This document shows positions 56,450-63,796 of a stretch of DNA of 64,000 nucleotides, piece by piece. Source of the DNA: a virus; the IMG/VR virus record IMGVR_UViG_3300046690_000339, positions 1 through 64,000 of that record, one strand, 5' to 3'. A program made the translations under genes and the position numbers. The number at the start of each line of letters is the position of its first letter. The stretch's first letter is position 1. The notes beneath the pieces were generated by a model. It did not search any database and was not told the origin of the DNA. It was given only the letters and a program-made list of their open reading frames with translations.

Positions 56450-56639
56450 ATTTTTCGCTCCACGCGTCTCGCCAGGATGATTTCAGCGTGAAAAGTGACA
56501 CTTCTAAGCATTAGAATTGGTTGGAAAGACTTCAAAAGCGGTATGTTGATATGCCTTTTTTCCAAAATCTCGCCACGCTCAACCACGCTCGTTTACGAGC
56601 TGGTCGATTTTTCTTCAAAAGCTCGCGTCCGCAAGTCTT
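56450..56639. other. Gene-free gap in the sugar module
   Basis: 190 bases of higher AT content. GCTTTTGAAG occurs twice (minus strand), and GCTCG-TAAA-CGAGC forms a small hairpin. A 21-codon ATG frame is present but unconvincing. A local promoter for the downstream glycosyltransferases is possible; I see no clear boxes. Confidence 0.35.
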
Positions 56640-57251
56640 TCATGCCTCCACAGCCCGTAGCCAGTTTTTTATCCTGTCCTCATGCGTAGGCCCGCGCATC
56701 ACATCTTTCGAGAATGCCACGCGCGGAAATCCAAACGGCTCAAGCCTGGTTCTCAGTTCCGCCTCGCGGTGCTTTTGACTCGCGATCTTACGCACGTCAA
56801 AATCGATCATGACAAACCAAACTTTTGCGAACTCGTTGGAGTCCAAAAGATCGTCAAGAATGTCACACTCAGCGCCTTCACAATTGAGCTTGAGATAAAC
56901 GATATCGCGGTGATCGACGTTTTTCTGAAACCAATCGGTTGCGCGGACAAACTGACACAGTTCGGAAGCATCCGACCGGGCTTTGTCCTTGTGCCAAACG
57001 CTTCCGCCCAGCCTACCGGGCTCGTGTATTATCCATTCGCAGCTTCGATTCCATAGTCCGAAGTGCTCGATTCTCACCAAGACCGTTGGGGGAAAGACGG
57101 CGCGTAAGTCGGCGATCTCCTGTAAATACGGCCAGCATAATTCTACCGGCTCAAAGCAAACGATCTCATCGAAGCGAAAGATCGGGTCGAGAGCCGCTGC
57201 CAGGCTTTGGCCGGTGTTGGCGCCGACGTCCAGGAATATGCGGCGGGTCAT
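56640..57251 (-). CDS. FkbM-type methyltransferase
   Basis: 203 residues: RIFLDVGANTGQSLAAALDP (SAM loop), EIVCFEPVELCWPYLQEIAD, IVYLKLNCEGAECDILDDLL (FkbM acid motif), and VWFVMIDFDVRK. GGAGG is well placed. It is a second, only distantly similar FkbM enzyme beside 55832..56449, so two different hydroxyls may be methylated. Confidence 0.8.
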   Translation of the reverse strand: MTRRIFLDVGANTGQSLAAALDPIFRFDEIVCFEPVELCWPYLQEIADLRAVFPPTVLVRIEHFGLWNRSCEWIIHEPGRLGGSVWHKDKARSDASELCQFVRATDWFQKNVDHRDIVYLKLNCEGAECDILDDLLDSNEFAKVWFVMIDFDVRKIASQKHREAELRTRLEPFGFPRVAFSKDVMRGPTHEDRIKNWLRAVEA

Positions 57252-57451
57252 TGACCCTCCAGCTTAAAGTCATTCGGCTTGAATTCGTCCGGCACGTCCG
57301 CCCAATCGATGATTCCTTTTTTAACCGCGCAGATGGCCAGCTCCTTGACGGAGTGATCGCTTAACTGACCATGCCCATCAACGGTACAAAGACGACCTTG
57401 GCCAAGCGCATACCAGTCCCAAAACTTTTGCGGGAACCTTTTTTCTTCCAT
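57248..57451 (-). CDS. Small conserved protein of the sugar module
   Basis: 67 residues from ATG at 57451: FPQKFWDWYALGQGRLCTVD, ELAICAVKKGIIDWADVPDE, FKPNDFKLE. The FW.WY start and WADVPDEF end suggest a compact helical unit. Both ends overlap its neighbours, so it is co-translated with the two methyltransferases. Function unknown. Confidence 0.55.
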   Translation of the reverse strand: MEEKRFPQKFWDWYALGQGRLCTVDGHGQLSDHSVKELAICAVKKGIIDWADVPDEFKPNDFKLEGQ

Positions 57452-57453
57452 TT

Positions 57454-58146
57454 CTACGCCTTCACCATTTGCAGAATACGCTGCCTTCCCGGCCACGGAA
57501 TTTCTGTGAGCGAGTAGCCTAGATCGCTCGCGACTCTTGCGTAAAACGAAAGTGGATGCTTGAACTGTTTCAGCCCGGTCCGAGTGTTGTCAGGCAGGTC
57601 TGTAGGAACATAGCTGAAATAGAAGTTACGGCTGCGCGGCGCGATATCTGCGATGGTCTCGGAGACGATAGCGGACGGAAGATGAATAAAAACCGAAAAC
57701 GCCCATGCGTAATCAAAGCACGGCCAAGTCGGCCAAATCTGCGCGTCAAAAGAATCCACGAAAACAGGACCCTTGAGCGCCCAGGCTTCTGTCACCGATA
57801 GAGTACGGCAGTGCGCCAGCGCTTCGGCAGAAATATCGATACCGGTATAATTGCCCGCGTTGAGACAGGGAACAATCGCGCGCGCCAAGCGGCCAGTACC
57901 GCAGCCGAAGTCGAGCAATCGATCCTCCGGACGTAGTCCCTGCGCGATCAAGAAATCCCGCTGAACTGCACCGTAAAACTCCCAATCCCCACCGATGGCT
58001 TGCTGCGGATCGGCTTTCACGCGGGCGTCGGTGTGCTTGCCGTAGGCGGTGAGAAAGTCGTTCTCGCGGTAGAGTTCGACGATATCAGGGTCGCGGCTCG
58101 ACTTGTCCGTGAGCCGAGCGATTTCATCCTGGGTAATCCGGTCCAT
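57454..58146 (-). CDS. Class I SAM methyltransferase
   Basis: 230 residues: RLLDFGCGTGRLARAIVPCL (SAM loop), YTGIDISAEALAHCR, FDYAWAFSVFIHLPSAIVSE and FYFSYVPTDLPDN. A standard Rossmann methyltransferase with an N-terminal helical lid (YRENDFLTAYGKHTDARV). Substrate probably a small molecule or sugar of the module. Confidence 0.8.
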   Translation of the reverse strand: MDRITQDEIARLTDKSSRDPDIVELYRENDFLTAYGKHTDARVKADPQQAIGGDWEFYGAVQRDFLIAQGLRPEDRLLDFGCGTGRLARAIVPCLNAGNYTGIDISAEALAHCRTLSVTEAWALKGPVFVDSFDAQIWPTWPCFDYAWAFSVFIHLPSAIVSETIADIAPRSRNFYFSYVPTDLPDNTRTGLKQFKHPLSFYARVASDLGYSLTEIPWPGRQRILQMVKA

Positions 58147-58655
58147 TAATCTCCGTGCGCCTTGCGCATGTGGTTGTCGCGCGAGCTCGGCGTCGGAAAC
58201 GTCAGCACGCAGTCATCGTCGGTGCACTCGAACTTATAGCCGGTGCCGCCGCTTCTGTGCTTGATCCGGTTGTGAGCGTCAAGTCCGCGATGATTGAGGA
58301 ACGGCTTCTGATGCTCCTCACAATAATAGTCGCCGCGAGCGCTACTCTTTCGCGCTATGCCGTGCTTATTCAGCCTGTGATTGTTGAGATGACCAAGGAC
58401 GGCATAAGAGGTCTCGCACCCGGGATGATCGCATCTGAACTTCAAGCGAGGGAGATCGACGGGCAGGTCTTCGGGCAGCTTCTCGACCAACGGCAAACGC
58501 GCGTGGTCGGTATCATCGGACAGATCGCCAATGAAGGCACGCGGCATATCCGTGAACCTGGCTTTCAGCGTCACGTTCTCGCCAGCCGGAAACTTAAAGC
58601 CCTCGTGGAAAAGCTCGTCCAGGTCTGAGGTTTCTAGTTCGATAATGTGCCGCAT
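58146..58655 (-). CDS. Protein with three C2H2 zinc fingers
   Basis: 169 residues from ATG with AGGTGACAG. After an acidic start (IIELETSDLDELFHEGF, EKLPEDLPVDLPRLKF) come three fingers: CDHPGCETSYAVLGHLNNHR..KH, CEEHQKPFLNHRGLDAHNRI.KH and CTDDDCVLTFPTPSSRDNHM..AH. All follow C-x2-4-C-x12-H-x3-4-H or close to it; the middle one replaces a Cys by His (C-x2-H). Tandem C2H2 fingers are common in eukaryotes and rare in bacteria, where Ros-type proteins carry one. DNA or RNA binding is likely. It overlaps the methyltransferase gene by one base. Confidence 0.75.
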   Translation of the reverse strand: MRHIIELETSDLDELFHEGFKFPAGENVTLKARFTDMPRAFIGDLSDDTDHARLPLVEKLPEDLPVDLPRLKFRCDHPGCETSYAVLGHLNNHRLNKHGIARKSSARGDYYCEEHQKPFLNHRGLDAHNRIKHRSGGTGYKFECTDDDCVLTFPTPSSRDNHMRKAHGD

Positions 58656-58676
58656 CTGTCACCTTTTAGAATTCTG

Positions 58677-58811
58677 CTACGGCCATATAATCCCCGCAAT
58701 CTCCCACGATGTTTTTATCGAAAGCCGGCCCTCCCCCCATTCACGCCACACGATGCCGAGAAACAGCCATAGGCGTTTTAGATATATTTGCCAGCGGGGA
58801 TAATGCTTCAT
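58677..58811 (-). CDS. 44-residue conserved small protein
   Basis: ATG at 58811 with AGGTGAAAG upstream: HYPRWQIYLKRLWLFLGIVW, REWGEGRLSIKTSWEIAGII. The end RLSxKTxWEIAxII recurs in many tiny phage proteins. One amphipathic or membrane-bound helix is likely. Function unknown. Confidence 0.6.
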   Translation of the reverse strand: MKHYPRWQIYLKRLWLFLGIVWREWGEGRLSIKTSWEIAGIIWP

Positions 58812-58827
58812 TCTTTCACCTCACCAT

Positions 58828-58852
58828 GTAGAGCGTTTATCATACGCTCTAC
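58828..58852. repeat. Inverted repeat
   Basis: GTAGAGCG-TTTATCATA-CGCTCTAC, a perfect 8-bp stem across the end of the glycosyltransferase gene. No T-run follows in either direction, so it may be an mRNA processing or stability element rather than a terminator. Confidence 0.5.
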
Positions 58853-59556
58853 AATTTCCAATGCTCTTTTAGCCATGGATACTTTTTCTTCTGTTCTTTG
58901 CTCCAGGGAGGATATGCGCCGCTAGTAAACACCATGCAGGCGGCCGGCGCCTGGCGCGATCGCGCCGGTGTCCAGTTGATCTTCATCAAACCGTCGTCGT
59001 TGCTCCACTTGCCTGGCGGTGGATACATCTTGAAGCTCATCCAGCCCTGATCGGAGCCACGATTGCCCGCTGCGGCGGCCTGGGTCGGCGATACGAGCGG
59101 ATCGAAGTCTTCCCATATATAAGGATGGGTCCCGGTCCGGAGCAGATAGACACCGCCGGCGATCTTGCCCCAACCGAAGCGCTTGTCGCACCAGCCGACG
59201 AAATCCTCGTCGCGGTCGACCAGCGGCCTAATGTCGCCGAGGATGACACAATCGATATCGAGCGACAAAATCCGCTCACCCAACACGACTGCTTCACGTG
59301 AAAAACTCCATAACCGACAGTAACAGCTTGGAAATCTCTCGCCGTGCGGGCTCTTGATGTCGTCGAAGCGCACCGGCATCGGCATAGCCTCGATGCGCGG
59401 ATCGAGATCTTTAGCGTCGTCGGTAATGCAGATGAAGCGAAACTCGCGCGGATACCAGCGGGCAACCATGGCGTAGAGCACGTTGACGTGTTTGGCACGA
59501 AACTTTCGCCGGCTGCTGTTCGGGTCGCGCCATTTCCAGGTGACGAAGGAAATCAT
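58849..59556 (-). CDS. Glycosyltransferase-like protein
   Basis: 235 residues: FVTWKWRDPNSSRRKFRAKH, FICITDDAKDLDPRIEAMPM, ILSLDIDCVILGDIRPLVDR with DxD, GGVYLLRTGTHPYIWEDFDP, RGSDQGWMSFKMY. The same plan is seen in 48368..49117. GT8/GT-A-like enzymes move a sugar from a nucleotide donor. It begins the sugar module. Confidence 0.75.
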   Translation of the reverse strand: MISFVTWKWRDPNSSRRKFRAKHVNVLYAMVARWYPREFRFICITDDAKDLDPRIEAMPMPVRFDDIKSPHGERFPSCYCRLWSFSREAVVLGERILSLDIDCVILGDIRPLVDRDEDFVGWCDKRFGWGKIAGGVYLLRTGTHPYIWEDFDPLVSPTQAAAAGNRGSDQGWMSFKMYPPPGKWSNDDGLMKINWTPARSRQAPAACMVFTSGAYPPWSKEQKKKYPWLKEHWKL

Positions 59557-59805
59557 TCAAGGGAGTGCGGCCTGGGCCGATGACTGGGTAGGTGGCCGGT
59601 CACTCGGCGCCGCACGAATGGCAAATTTCCAGAACGAGCATTCTCTAACGTATGAAGGGACAACTGGAATCCCTTCATATCCTGCACGCCCTGAGCCTTT
59701 GCAGGTCGGGCAAACATCGGGGCGGAGCTGCATTGGGGGTTCCGGACTCATTGGAAATCTAAATTGATAGCCTTCGCCACAGCAGGCTTTGCAATCTTCG
59801 ATCAT
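59557..59805 (-). CDS. Small DnaJ-type zinc protein
   Basis: 82 residues from ATG with GAGGGA upstream. CKACCGEGYQF and CPTCKGSGR are a CxxCxGxG pair as in DnaJ zinc fingers. The end is Pro/Ala-rich and includes the 21-bp repeat also found at 8.4 kb; in the -1 frame the same DNA reads EICHSCGAE and stops, so the natural end may be there. Confidence 0.55.
   Translation of the reverse strand: MIEDCKACCGEGYQFRFPMSPEPPMQLRPDVCPTCKGSGRAGYEGIPVVPSYVRECSFWKFAIRAAPSDRPPTQSSAQAALP
59593..59613 (+). repeat. 21-bp repeat, copy 2 (other copy at 8369..8389)
   Basis: Identical to 8369..8389 in the same orientation, 51 kb apart. On the minus strand GGCGCCGAGTGA gives Gly-Ala-Glu-stop in one frame at both places. 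Confidence 0.8.
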
Positions 59806-59861
59806 CGCGTTTCCCTCGGCGTAATTTGTCTGGCCGCTCGCCGGCTCAGCGCGTTTATAGC

Positions 59862-60035
59862 TCACCGCTCCTGGCTCTCGATCTGCTTCAGCGCGAGCTC
59901 AATCGCCTTGGATATTTTGGTTTGGCCGGTCTCCCAGCGAATAATGCTCAGCCTCTGCACCCCAATGCGCTTGGCGAGCTCCTCCTGAGTGAAACCGAGC
60001 CGCTCGCGGCGTCTTTTCATATCTTCGCCAGTCAT
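59862..60035 (-). CDS. XRE-family regulator
   Basis: 57 residues: MKRRRERLGFTQEELAKRIG, VQRLSIIRWETGQTKISKAI. A complete XRE helix-turn-helix and little else, ending with a charged helix. It follows the ParB-like gene and may autoregulate this small-gene operon. Confidence 0.85.
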   Translation of the reverse strand: MTGEDMKRRRERLGFTQEELAKRIGVQRLSIIRWETGQTKISKAIELALKQIESQER

Positions 60036-60075
60036 GGTTTCTCTGTGTACCATAATAATACACCGTAGCGCAAGC

Positions 60076-60990
60076 CTAATCGAGCAAACTCAGCGCCTGT
60101 TGGGTAGCCTTGGCCCGGTTGAGAGCTTCGCGGATACGGCGCAGATGCGCCATGATGATGTCCAGGCGTTGGGCCCTGAGTTCGGTATCGCCGTCGAGGA
60201 CCGACGACAGCACGGCGACCTCGTCGCTCTTGAAGCTCCGGATGACAAGCGACTCCACGCGCGCCATCAATTCGTCATACTTCGAGGTGATCTCGCGCCG
60301 GTGCTTTTGCTCGTCAGTGTTGCCGGTGTCAAAGAGCTGTGTCTGCTGCTCGTTCTGCGCCATGGCGTCGACCAGCAGCCACCAATGATTGAGATTCATC
60401 GAGCCGGCCTTCTTGAAAGCGAGCATCTGGTTCTGGTGATTGATCTTCGTCAGGTGCAGCGCCTGGGCCGGGCTAATGGCGCCGTGCACCACGCCCTCGC
60501 GCATGGCGGCGCTCAGCTTCTGGAGCTTTAACCTGTCGCGCACGAAGGTCCAGGGTTTGCCGATGATCTTGGCGACCTCGGCCTCGTCGATGCCACCGCG
60601 GGTTTTCTGGAGCTCGGCCAGGGCGTCGCTCTCCTCGATCACGTTTAAATCCTTGCGATGCAAATTCTCGATGATAGATAAGGTCCGGATGCGCAACGGG
60701 TCGCCATCGTCATTTACGAGCGACTTGATGGTGCCCAGGCCGGCCAGTAGATGAGCCCGCCAGCGCCGCTCGCCCGCGACAATCATCCATCGCGCGCCGT
60801 TGGGCCGGATCGTGATCGGCTGCATCAGCCCGTCTTTCTTGATCGACTCGGCGAGCTCCTCGAGGTCGCGGTGCGTGAATTGCCGTCGTGGTTGACCTGG
60901 GTCCGCGTCGATATCGGCGACGGGAATTTCTATGACGCTGGTTTTCATCCGGCGCATTCTATGATCTTCGATCTCAATCACCTTGCTCAT
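60076..60990 (-). CDS. ParB/Spo0J-like protein
   Basis: 304 residues from ATG with GAGGAG. IEIPVADIDADPGQPRRQF is the ParB N-terminal start, IRPNGARWMIVAGERRWRAH the GERR box, and ENLHRKDLNVIEESDALAEL the third motif. KIIGKPWTFVRDRLKLQKLS is the HTH. The C-terminal third is helical. ParB proteins bind DNA and, in current understanding, use CTP. No ParA is present, so plasmid-like partition is not shown. In many phages such a gene stands next to the terminase; none is visible here. Confidence 0.8.
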   Translation of the reverse strand: MSKVIEIEDHRMRRMKTSVIEIPVADIDADPGQPRRQFTHRDLEELAESIKKDGLMQPITIRPNGARWMIVAGERRWRAHLLAGLGTIKSLVNDDGDPLRIRTLSIIENLHRKDLNVIEESDALAELQKTRGGIDEAEVAKIIGKPWTFVRDRLKLQKLSAAMREGVVHGAISPAQALHLTKINHQNQMLAFKKAGSMNLNHWWLLVDAMAQNEQQTQLFDTGNTDEQKHRREITSKYDELMARVESLVIRSFKSDEVAVLSSVLDGDTELRAQRLDIIMAHLRRIREALNRAKATQQALSLLD

Positions 60991-61156
60991 CTGTTCTCCT
61001 CGGCTTGATGATGAGTTGATTATCGAATTGCTGGTTCTCGAATTGCTCGCAGCGCGCGCAGCCTACGGCATCAAAGAAAACCACCCACTCCCGCTGGAAG
61101 TAATCAGCATTTGCTTGCGCTTGTTGCTTTGCGCTTTCGAAGTCTCTGCAAATCAT
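60974..61156 (-). CDS. Small zinc-like protein
   Basis: 60 residues from ATG with GGGAGG: CRDFESAKQQAQANADYFQR, EWVVFFDAVGCARCEQF. A helix then a strand with C-x2-C. Overlaps the ParB-like start by 17 bases. Function unknown. Confidence 0.55.
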   Translation of the reverse strand: MICRDFESAKQQAQANADYFQREWVVFFDAVGCARCEQFENQQFDNQLIIKPRRTDEQGD

Positions 61157-61419
61157 CGCGCACCTCCCTCTGCGTCCGAGATGTGTATCGCCAATTCCTG
61201 CAGGTCGTCCCAAACTTCTTTGAGCTTGTAAACGCGGACGGTGTACTCTTGGACCGCCGTGTTGATTGCGTCGGGGCCTTGCGGATAGTAGTCGCGCCCG
61301 TTGGGTGACGCGGCTTCGAGCGCCTTCAGGGCCTCGTAAACCTTGTGACCAGCTTCCAGTACCTGTTCGAGCAATTGATCGCGGCCTGTGCCATTTCGGT
61401 GAATGGTTGGCTTGATCAT
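61153..61419 (-). CDS. Conserved helical phage protein
   Basis: 88 residues from ATG at 61419: RDQLLEQVLEAGHKVYEALK, ALEAASPNGRDYYPQG, VQEYTVRVYKLKEVWDDLQE. This pattern is frequent in phage early regions. Two long helices joined by the RDYYPQG turn. Function unknown. Confidence 0.65.
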   Translation of the reverse strand: MIKPTIHRNGTGRDQLLEQVLEAGHKVYEALKALEAASPNGRDYYPQGPDAINTAVQEYTVRVYKLKEVWDDLQELAIHISDAEGGAR

Positions 61420-61610
61420 GATCGGCCTCGTTTCGCCCGTTCGATTTCGGTCAACACTTCTGTTTTCTTGGGTGTGATGCAGGGCCATGGATCGCCGAGC
61501 GATACCCACTGGCCGCACAAGCGGACCGACACCCAGGTATAGGTGAGACTGCCATAGCGCCGGCGCACCAAGCTGATCTCGTCGCCGGTCTTGAGTGTTT
61601 GGACTGTCAT
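61416..61610 (-). CDS. Small conserved protein
   Basis: 64 residues: LKTGDEISLVRRRYGSLTYT, WVSVRLCGQWVSLGDPWPCI. A small beta-barrel sequence. Its ATG overlaps the stop of the 29-residue membrane peptide, and its end overlaps the next ATG. Confidence 0.55.
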   Translation of the reverse strand: MTVQTLKTGDEISLVRRRYGSLTYTWVSVRLCGQWVSLGDPWPCITPKKTEVLTEIERAKRGRS

Positions 61611-61696
61611 GGCGGAAATCCCATCACGACCATCATCAAGCCAAGGAATATGGCGATGATGATGAGTAGGGCGACCTTCAAAATCGTTTTCATCAT
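61607..61696 (-). CDS. 29-residue membrane peptide
   Basis: ATG at 61696 (or 61693): ILKVALLIIIAIFLGLMMVV, one membrane span with a Lys before it, ending at TGA overlapping the next ATG. Such peptides occur in phage early operons. Confidence 0.5.
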   Translation of the reverse strand: MMKTILKVALLIIIAIFLGLMMVVMGFPP

Positions 61697-61703
61697 CAGC
61701 TCT

Positions 61704-61829
61704 CTACCACTCCAGCAGCGCGCAAACCGCGCCGCCGAGGATGATGATTGCAAACGCCACGTATCCAGCAGCCGCAAGAATAAGTCCCGACTGCAACTGG
61801 ATGCCGATTAAATTTAACGCTGTTTCCAT
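61704..61829 (-). CDS. 41-residue membrane peptide
   Basis: ATG at 61829 with AAGGAG: LNLIGIQLQSGLILAAAGYV, AFAIIILGGAVCALLEW. Two short spans or one long. It is next to another membrane peptide, making a pair. Confidence 0.55.
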   Translation of the reverse strand: METALNLIGIQLQSGLILAAAGYVAFAIIILGGAVCALLEW

Positions 61830-61884
61830 GATTTTCTCCTTGTCTGTATTGAATTGATACCAATGCGGATAAAAAAATATCGAC

Positions 61885-62034
61885 CTATTTCTCGCACGCC
61901 TTTTTGCAGTCGCCGCAGAGCGGTTCCCAAAGTGCGAACTCATCTGGTTTGCTTTGCGGATAGCTCAGTGCGAGCACAACGCCGCATTTACAAGTTTTTA
62001 AGCCGAGCGCTTTGGATTCGTTGTTTGTTTTCAT
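61885..62034 (-). CDS. 49-residue zinc-ribbon protein, leaderless start
   Basis: ATG at 62034: LKTCKCGVVLALSYPQSKPD, ALWEPLCGDCKKACEK. Two Cys pairs (CKC, CGDC) with a further Cys. No SD is present; the -10 box of the promoter ends six bases before the ATG, so the mRNA may begin at or near the A of the start codon. Confidence 0.6.
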   Translation of the reverse strand: MKTNNESKALGLKTCKCGVVLALSYPQSKPDEFALWEPLCGDCKKACEK

Positions 62035-62040
62035 ATTCTT

Positions 62041-62069
62041 AATGTAACATTTTGATACGTAGATGTCAA
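62041..62069 (-). promoter_or_regulatory. Sigma-70 promoter
   Basis: Minus strand: TTGACA, 17 bases, TACATT preceded by TGT (extended -10). It is one of the two clearest promoters in the window and drives the operon from the zinc ribbon at 62034 downward. Confidence 0.75.
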
Positions 62070-62085
62070 GAGGAAAGATTATTTT

Positions 62086-62283
62086 TCAGCCTTCTCTTTT
62101 GCTCGCCGCCCGTTGATTCCAGTATCGCTCTGCATTTCCGGCGCTCTTAAACCACGGTCCTTGTGCGCCACAGGATCTACACCTTACAAAGTGAGCCCAT
62201 GCGTCAGGCTCACCGTCTTGGCATCCATCGCGGAGTGATTTGGCTAGCATTCCTTGACCCGCACAGAATGGGCATGGCTTCAT
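62086..62283 (-). CDS. Lar-like restriction alleviation protein
   Basis: 65 residues: MKPCPFCAGQGMLAKSL, AWAHFVRCRSCGAQGPWFKS, AGNAERYWNQRA. The CPFC...V.C..CGA.GP...A...WN.R pattern is that of Lar-family zinc proteins, which weaken host type I restriction. It goes well with the three methyltransferases. Ends just before the promoter at 62.04 kb. Confidence 0.75.
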   Translation of the reverse strand: MKPCPFCAGQGMLAKSLRDGCQDGEPDAWAHFVRCRSCGAQGPWFKSAGNAERYWNQRAASKREG

Positions 62284-62287
62284 TTCT

Positions 62288-62494
62288 CTACTCCTTTTCC
62301 TTTGCGCTCATCGTGGCCCGAGCAATCCACACCGGATGCAACTCAACGATGACTTGGTTCGTGATCGATCCGTCGTCATGCTTCACCATCCGATCGACCG
62401 TGACGAGCAAGCGTCCCTGGTCGAGTATCTTTTCCACCTGTGCGCTCCCATAAGGCAGCACATTAACTTTTTCTCCGCGTCTCGGTTGAATCAT
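62288..62494 (-). CDS. Small conserved protein
   Basis: 68 residues from ATG with GAGGAG: RRGEKVNVLPYGSAQVEKIL, LLVTVDRMVKHDDGSITNQV, IVELHPVWI. Beta-barrel-like (SH3-type) small protein. Function unknown. Confidence 0.5.
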   Translation of the reverse strand: MIQPRRGEKVNVLPYGSAQVEKILDQGRLLVTVDRMVKHDDGSITNQVIVELHPVWIARATMSAKEKE

Positions 62495-62495
62495 G

Positions 62496-63286
62496 TTAGC
62501 TCCTCTCCTGTCCCGGCAACTCATCGCCGCCGGCCGCTTGGTTGAGTTTCTTCACCAGATCGAGCCTTAAAAACTTGATGTGCGCGTGGCCGTTGCCGTA
62601 GCACTTGATCTCGAAATAGTCGTCGCTCCAGGACTCGCCTGTACGCTTGTCTTTCATGCCTGTGTTGAACCTGGTCCTGAAATCGTGCGGGTATTTCTGG
62701 ACGCCCTTGCCGTCGAGCAGGGAAAACACGTTGCCCAGGGAATTGAAGTTAGCGTCGTGGTAGTAATCGATCTCGAAGCCGCCGCTATAAGTCGGTCGTA
62801 CGCCGGAAACGATGACGCGCGGGCCGATCTTCCATCTCTGGTTTGTTTTGAGAGCGCCCGTACCCAGGCGCTATGTGGTCGTAGCCAGTCAAAGACCTCT
62901 TTTATCGACTCGTCGAGAAGACCCTTGACCCTGCCGGCCAGCCCCTGCAAGGTGCCCATGATGTTGTCGGCGGTCAGCGGCGGCAGCTCGTTTTTCTGGA
63001 TCTGCTCCTCCATCTCCTTGCGCCGTTTCTCCGTCATGTAGTGCTTGAGACCGGTCTGGTCCAGGATGTATTTCCAGGCGTTGCGGGTGAGGTGATCATA
63101 AACTTCTTTCTCGGATCGCTCCTCGAACACCGAGTCGCCGTAGTTGTGGGAGCTTGGAAGGATGTTGTGATAATAGCCGCCCTTATCACCGAGCGTCGCC
63201 TGGAGCCGCGCCTTTGCACCGCGCAGCGTCTCAAAGGCTTGCTTGATTTCGAGCTTCTTCTGGCCTACTATTTTGTCGAACGTCAT
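62496..63286 (-). pseudogene. Frameshifted DUF4942 protein
   Basis: The first frame (from 63286) reads MTFDKIVGQKKLEIKQAFET, DHLTRNAWKYILDQTGLKHY, LPPLTADNIMGTLQGLAG and DESIKEVFDWLRPHSAW, the start of DUF4942. Close to TCTCAAAAC (about 62846..62853) the sense moves to the -1 frame: KTNQRWKIGPRVIVSGVRP, GGFEIDYYHDANFNSLGNVF, SLLDGKG, and YFEIKCYGNGHAHIKFLRLD to 62496. Both parts join as one family-length protein. No slippery heptamer is in phase. A sequencing error or a real frame mutation is possible. Confidence 0.7.
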
Positions 63287-63320
63287 GCCAGTCCTGAACA
63301 AAAACGTGAAATTATCGATG

Positions 63321-63349
63321 CATATATTCTTGGAAAAGATTTAACGCAA
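63321..63349 (-). promoter_or_regulatory. Possible promoter for the small-gene operon
   Basis: Minus strand TTGCGT, 17 bases, TATATG, 35 bases before the DUF4942 ATG. Moderate match only. Confidence 0.3.
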
Positions 63350-63759
63350 TGGTATCCGCTTTTGATAATGCATGACAGCAGGCCAACCCAGGCGATCGAC
63401 CAAGCCTGCAACAACATCTCCAGTCCACCGGCCAAATCCCGCAATCCATGTCAATCAAAACCTCAATATATAGTGGCCATGCTGCACCTCGTGAGCTTCG
63501 GTGCTAGAAAAGTTTGACTTAACGCCGCTTTTTGACTTAATTTGTTCTCTGTGGGGGCTGCTGAACGACGTCACAAAAAAATCGACCTGGATATCTTCAA
63601 AGGCCAGCGCCAGTTCGGTGTCGATTGGCCGGGTATCAGCGATTACACGGCTTAGCACGCTTTGATCTCTGCCCACTACTACCGCGAAAACTTGTCATTT
63701 GCTCTGTCAAGCATAAAGTTCAGTTTAATGAATAAATATGCGAATTTTGCATTTTGGCA

Positions 63760-63788
63760 TTGACAAAGCCTTTCCGGCCAAATATAAG
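63760..63788 (+). promoter_or_regulatory. Sigma-70 promoter for the XRE fragment
   Basis: TTGACA (63760..63765), 17 bases, TATAAG (63783..63788). The ATG follows after eight bases, so the message would have little or no leader. Confidence 0.75.
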
Positions 63789-63796
63789 AAACAAGC

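Larger units (their letters stand above)
63287..63796. promoter_or_regulatory. Divergent control region at the right end
   Basis: 510 bases between the minus-strand small-gene operon and the plus-strand XRE fragment; no convincing gene. It contains TTTGACTTAA twice (about 63513 and 63530, same strand), AT-rich parts near 63720-63755, and promoter-like boxes on both strands. It has the layout of a switch region. Confidence 0.45.

Noticed and set aside
60076-60990. ParB-like gene as proof of a phage-plasmid
   Set aside because: No ParA, no replication initiator of plasmid type and no parS cluster recognised; lone ParB-like genes are common in phages.
62496-63286. Programmed frameshift in the DUF4942 gene
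   Set aside because: The joint has no heptamer in the right phase (TCA AAA CAA), so a mutation or sequencing error is simpler.
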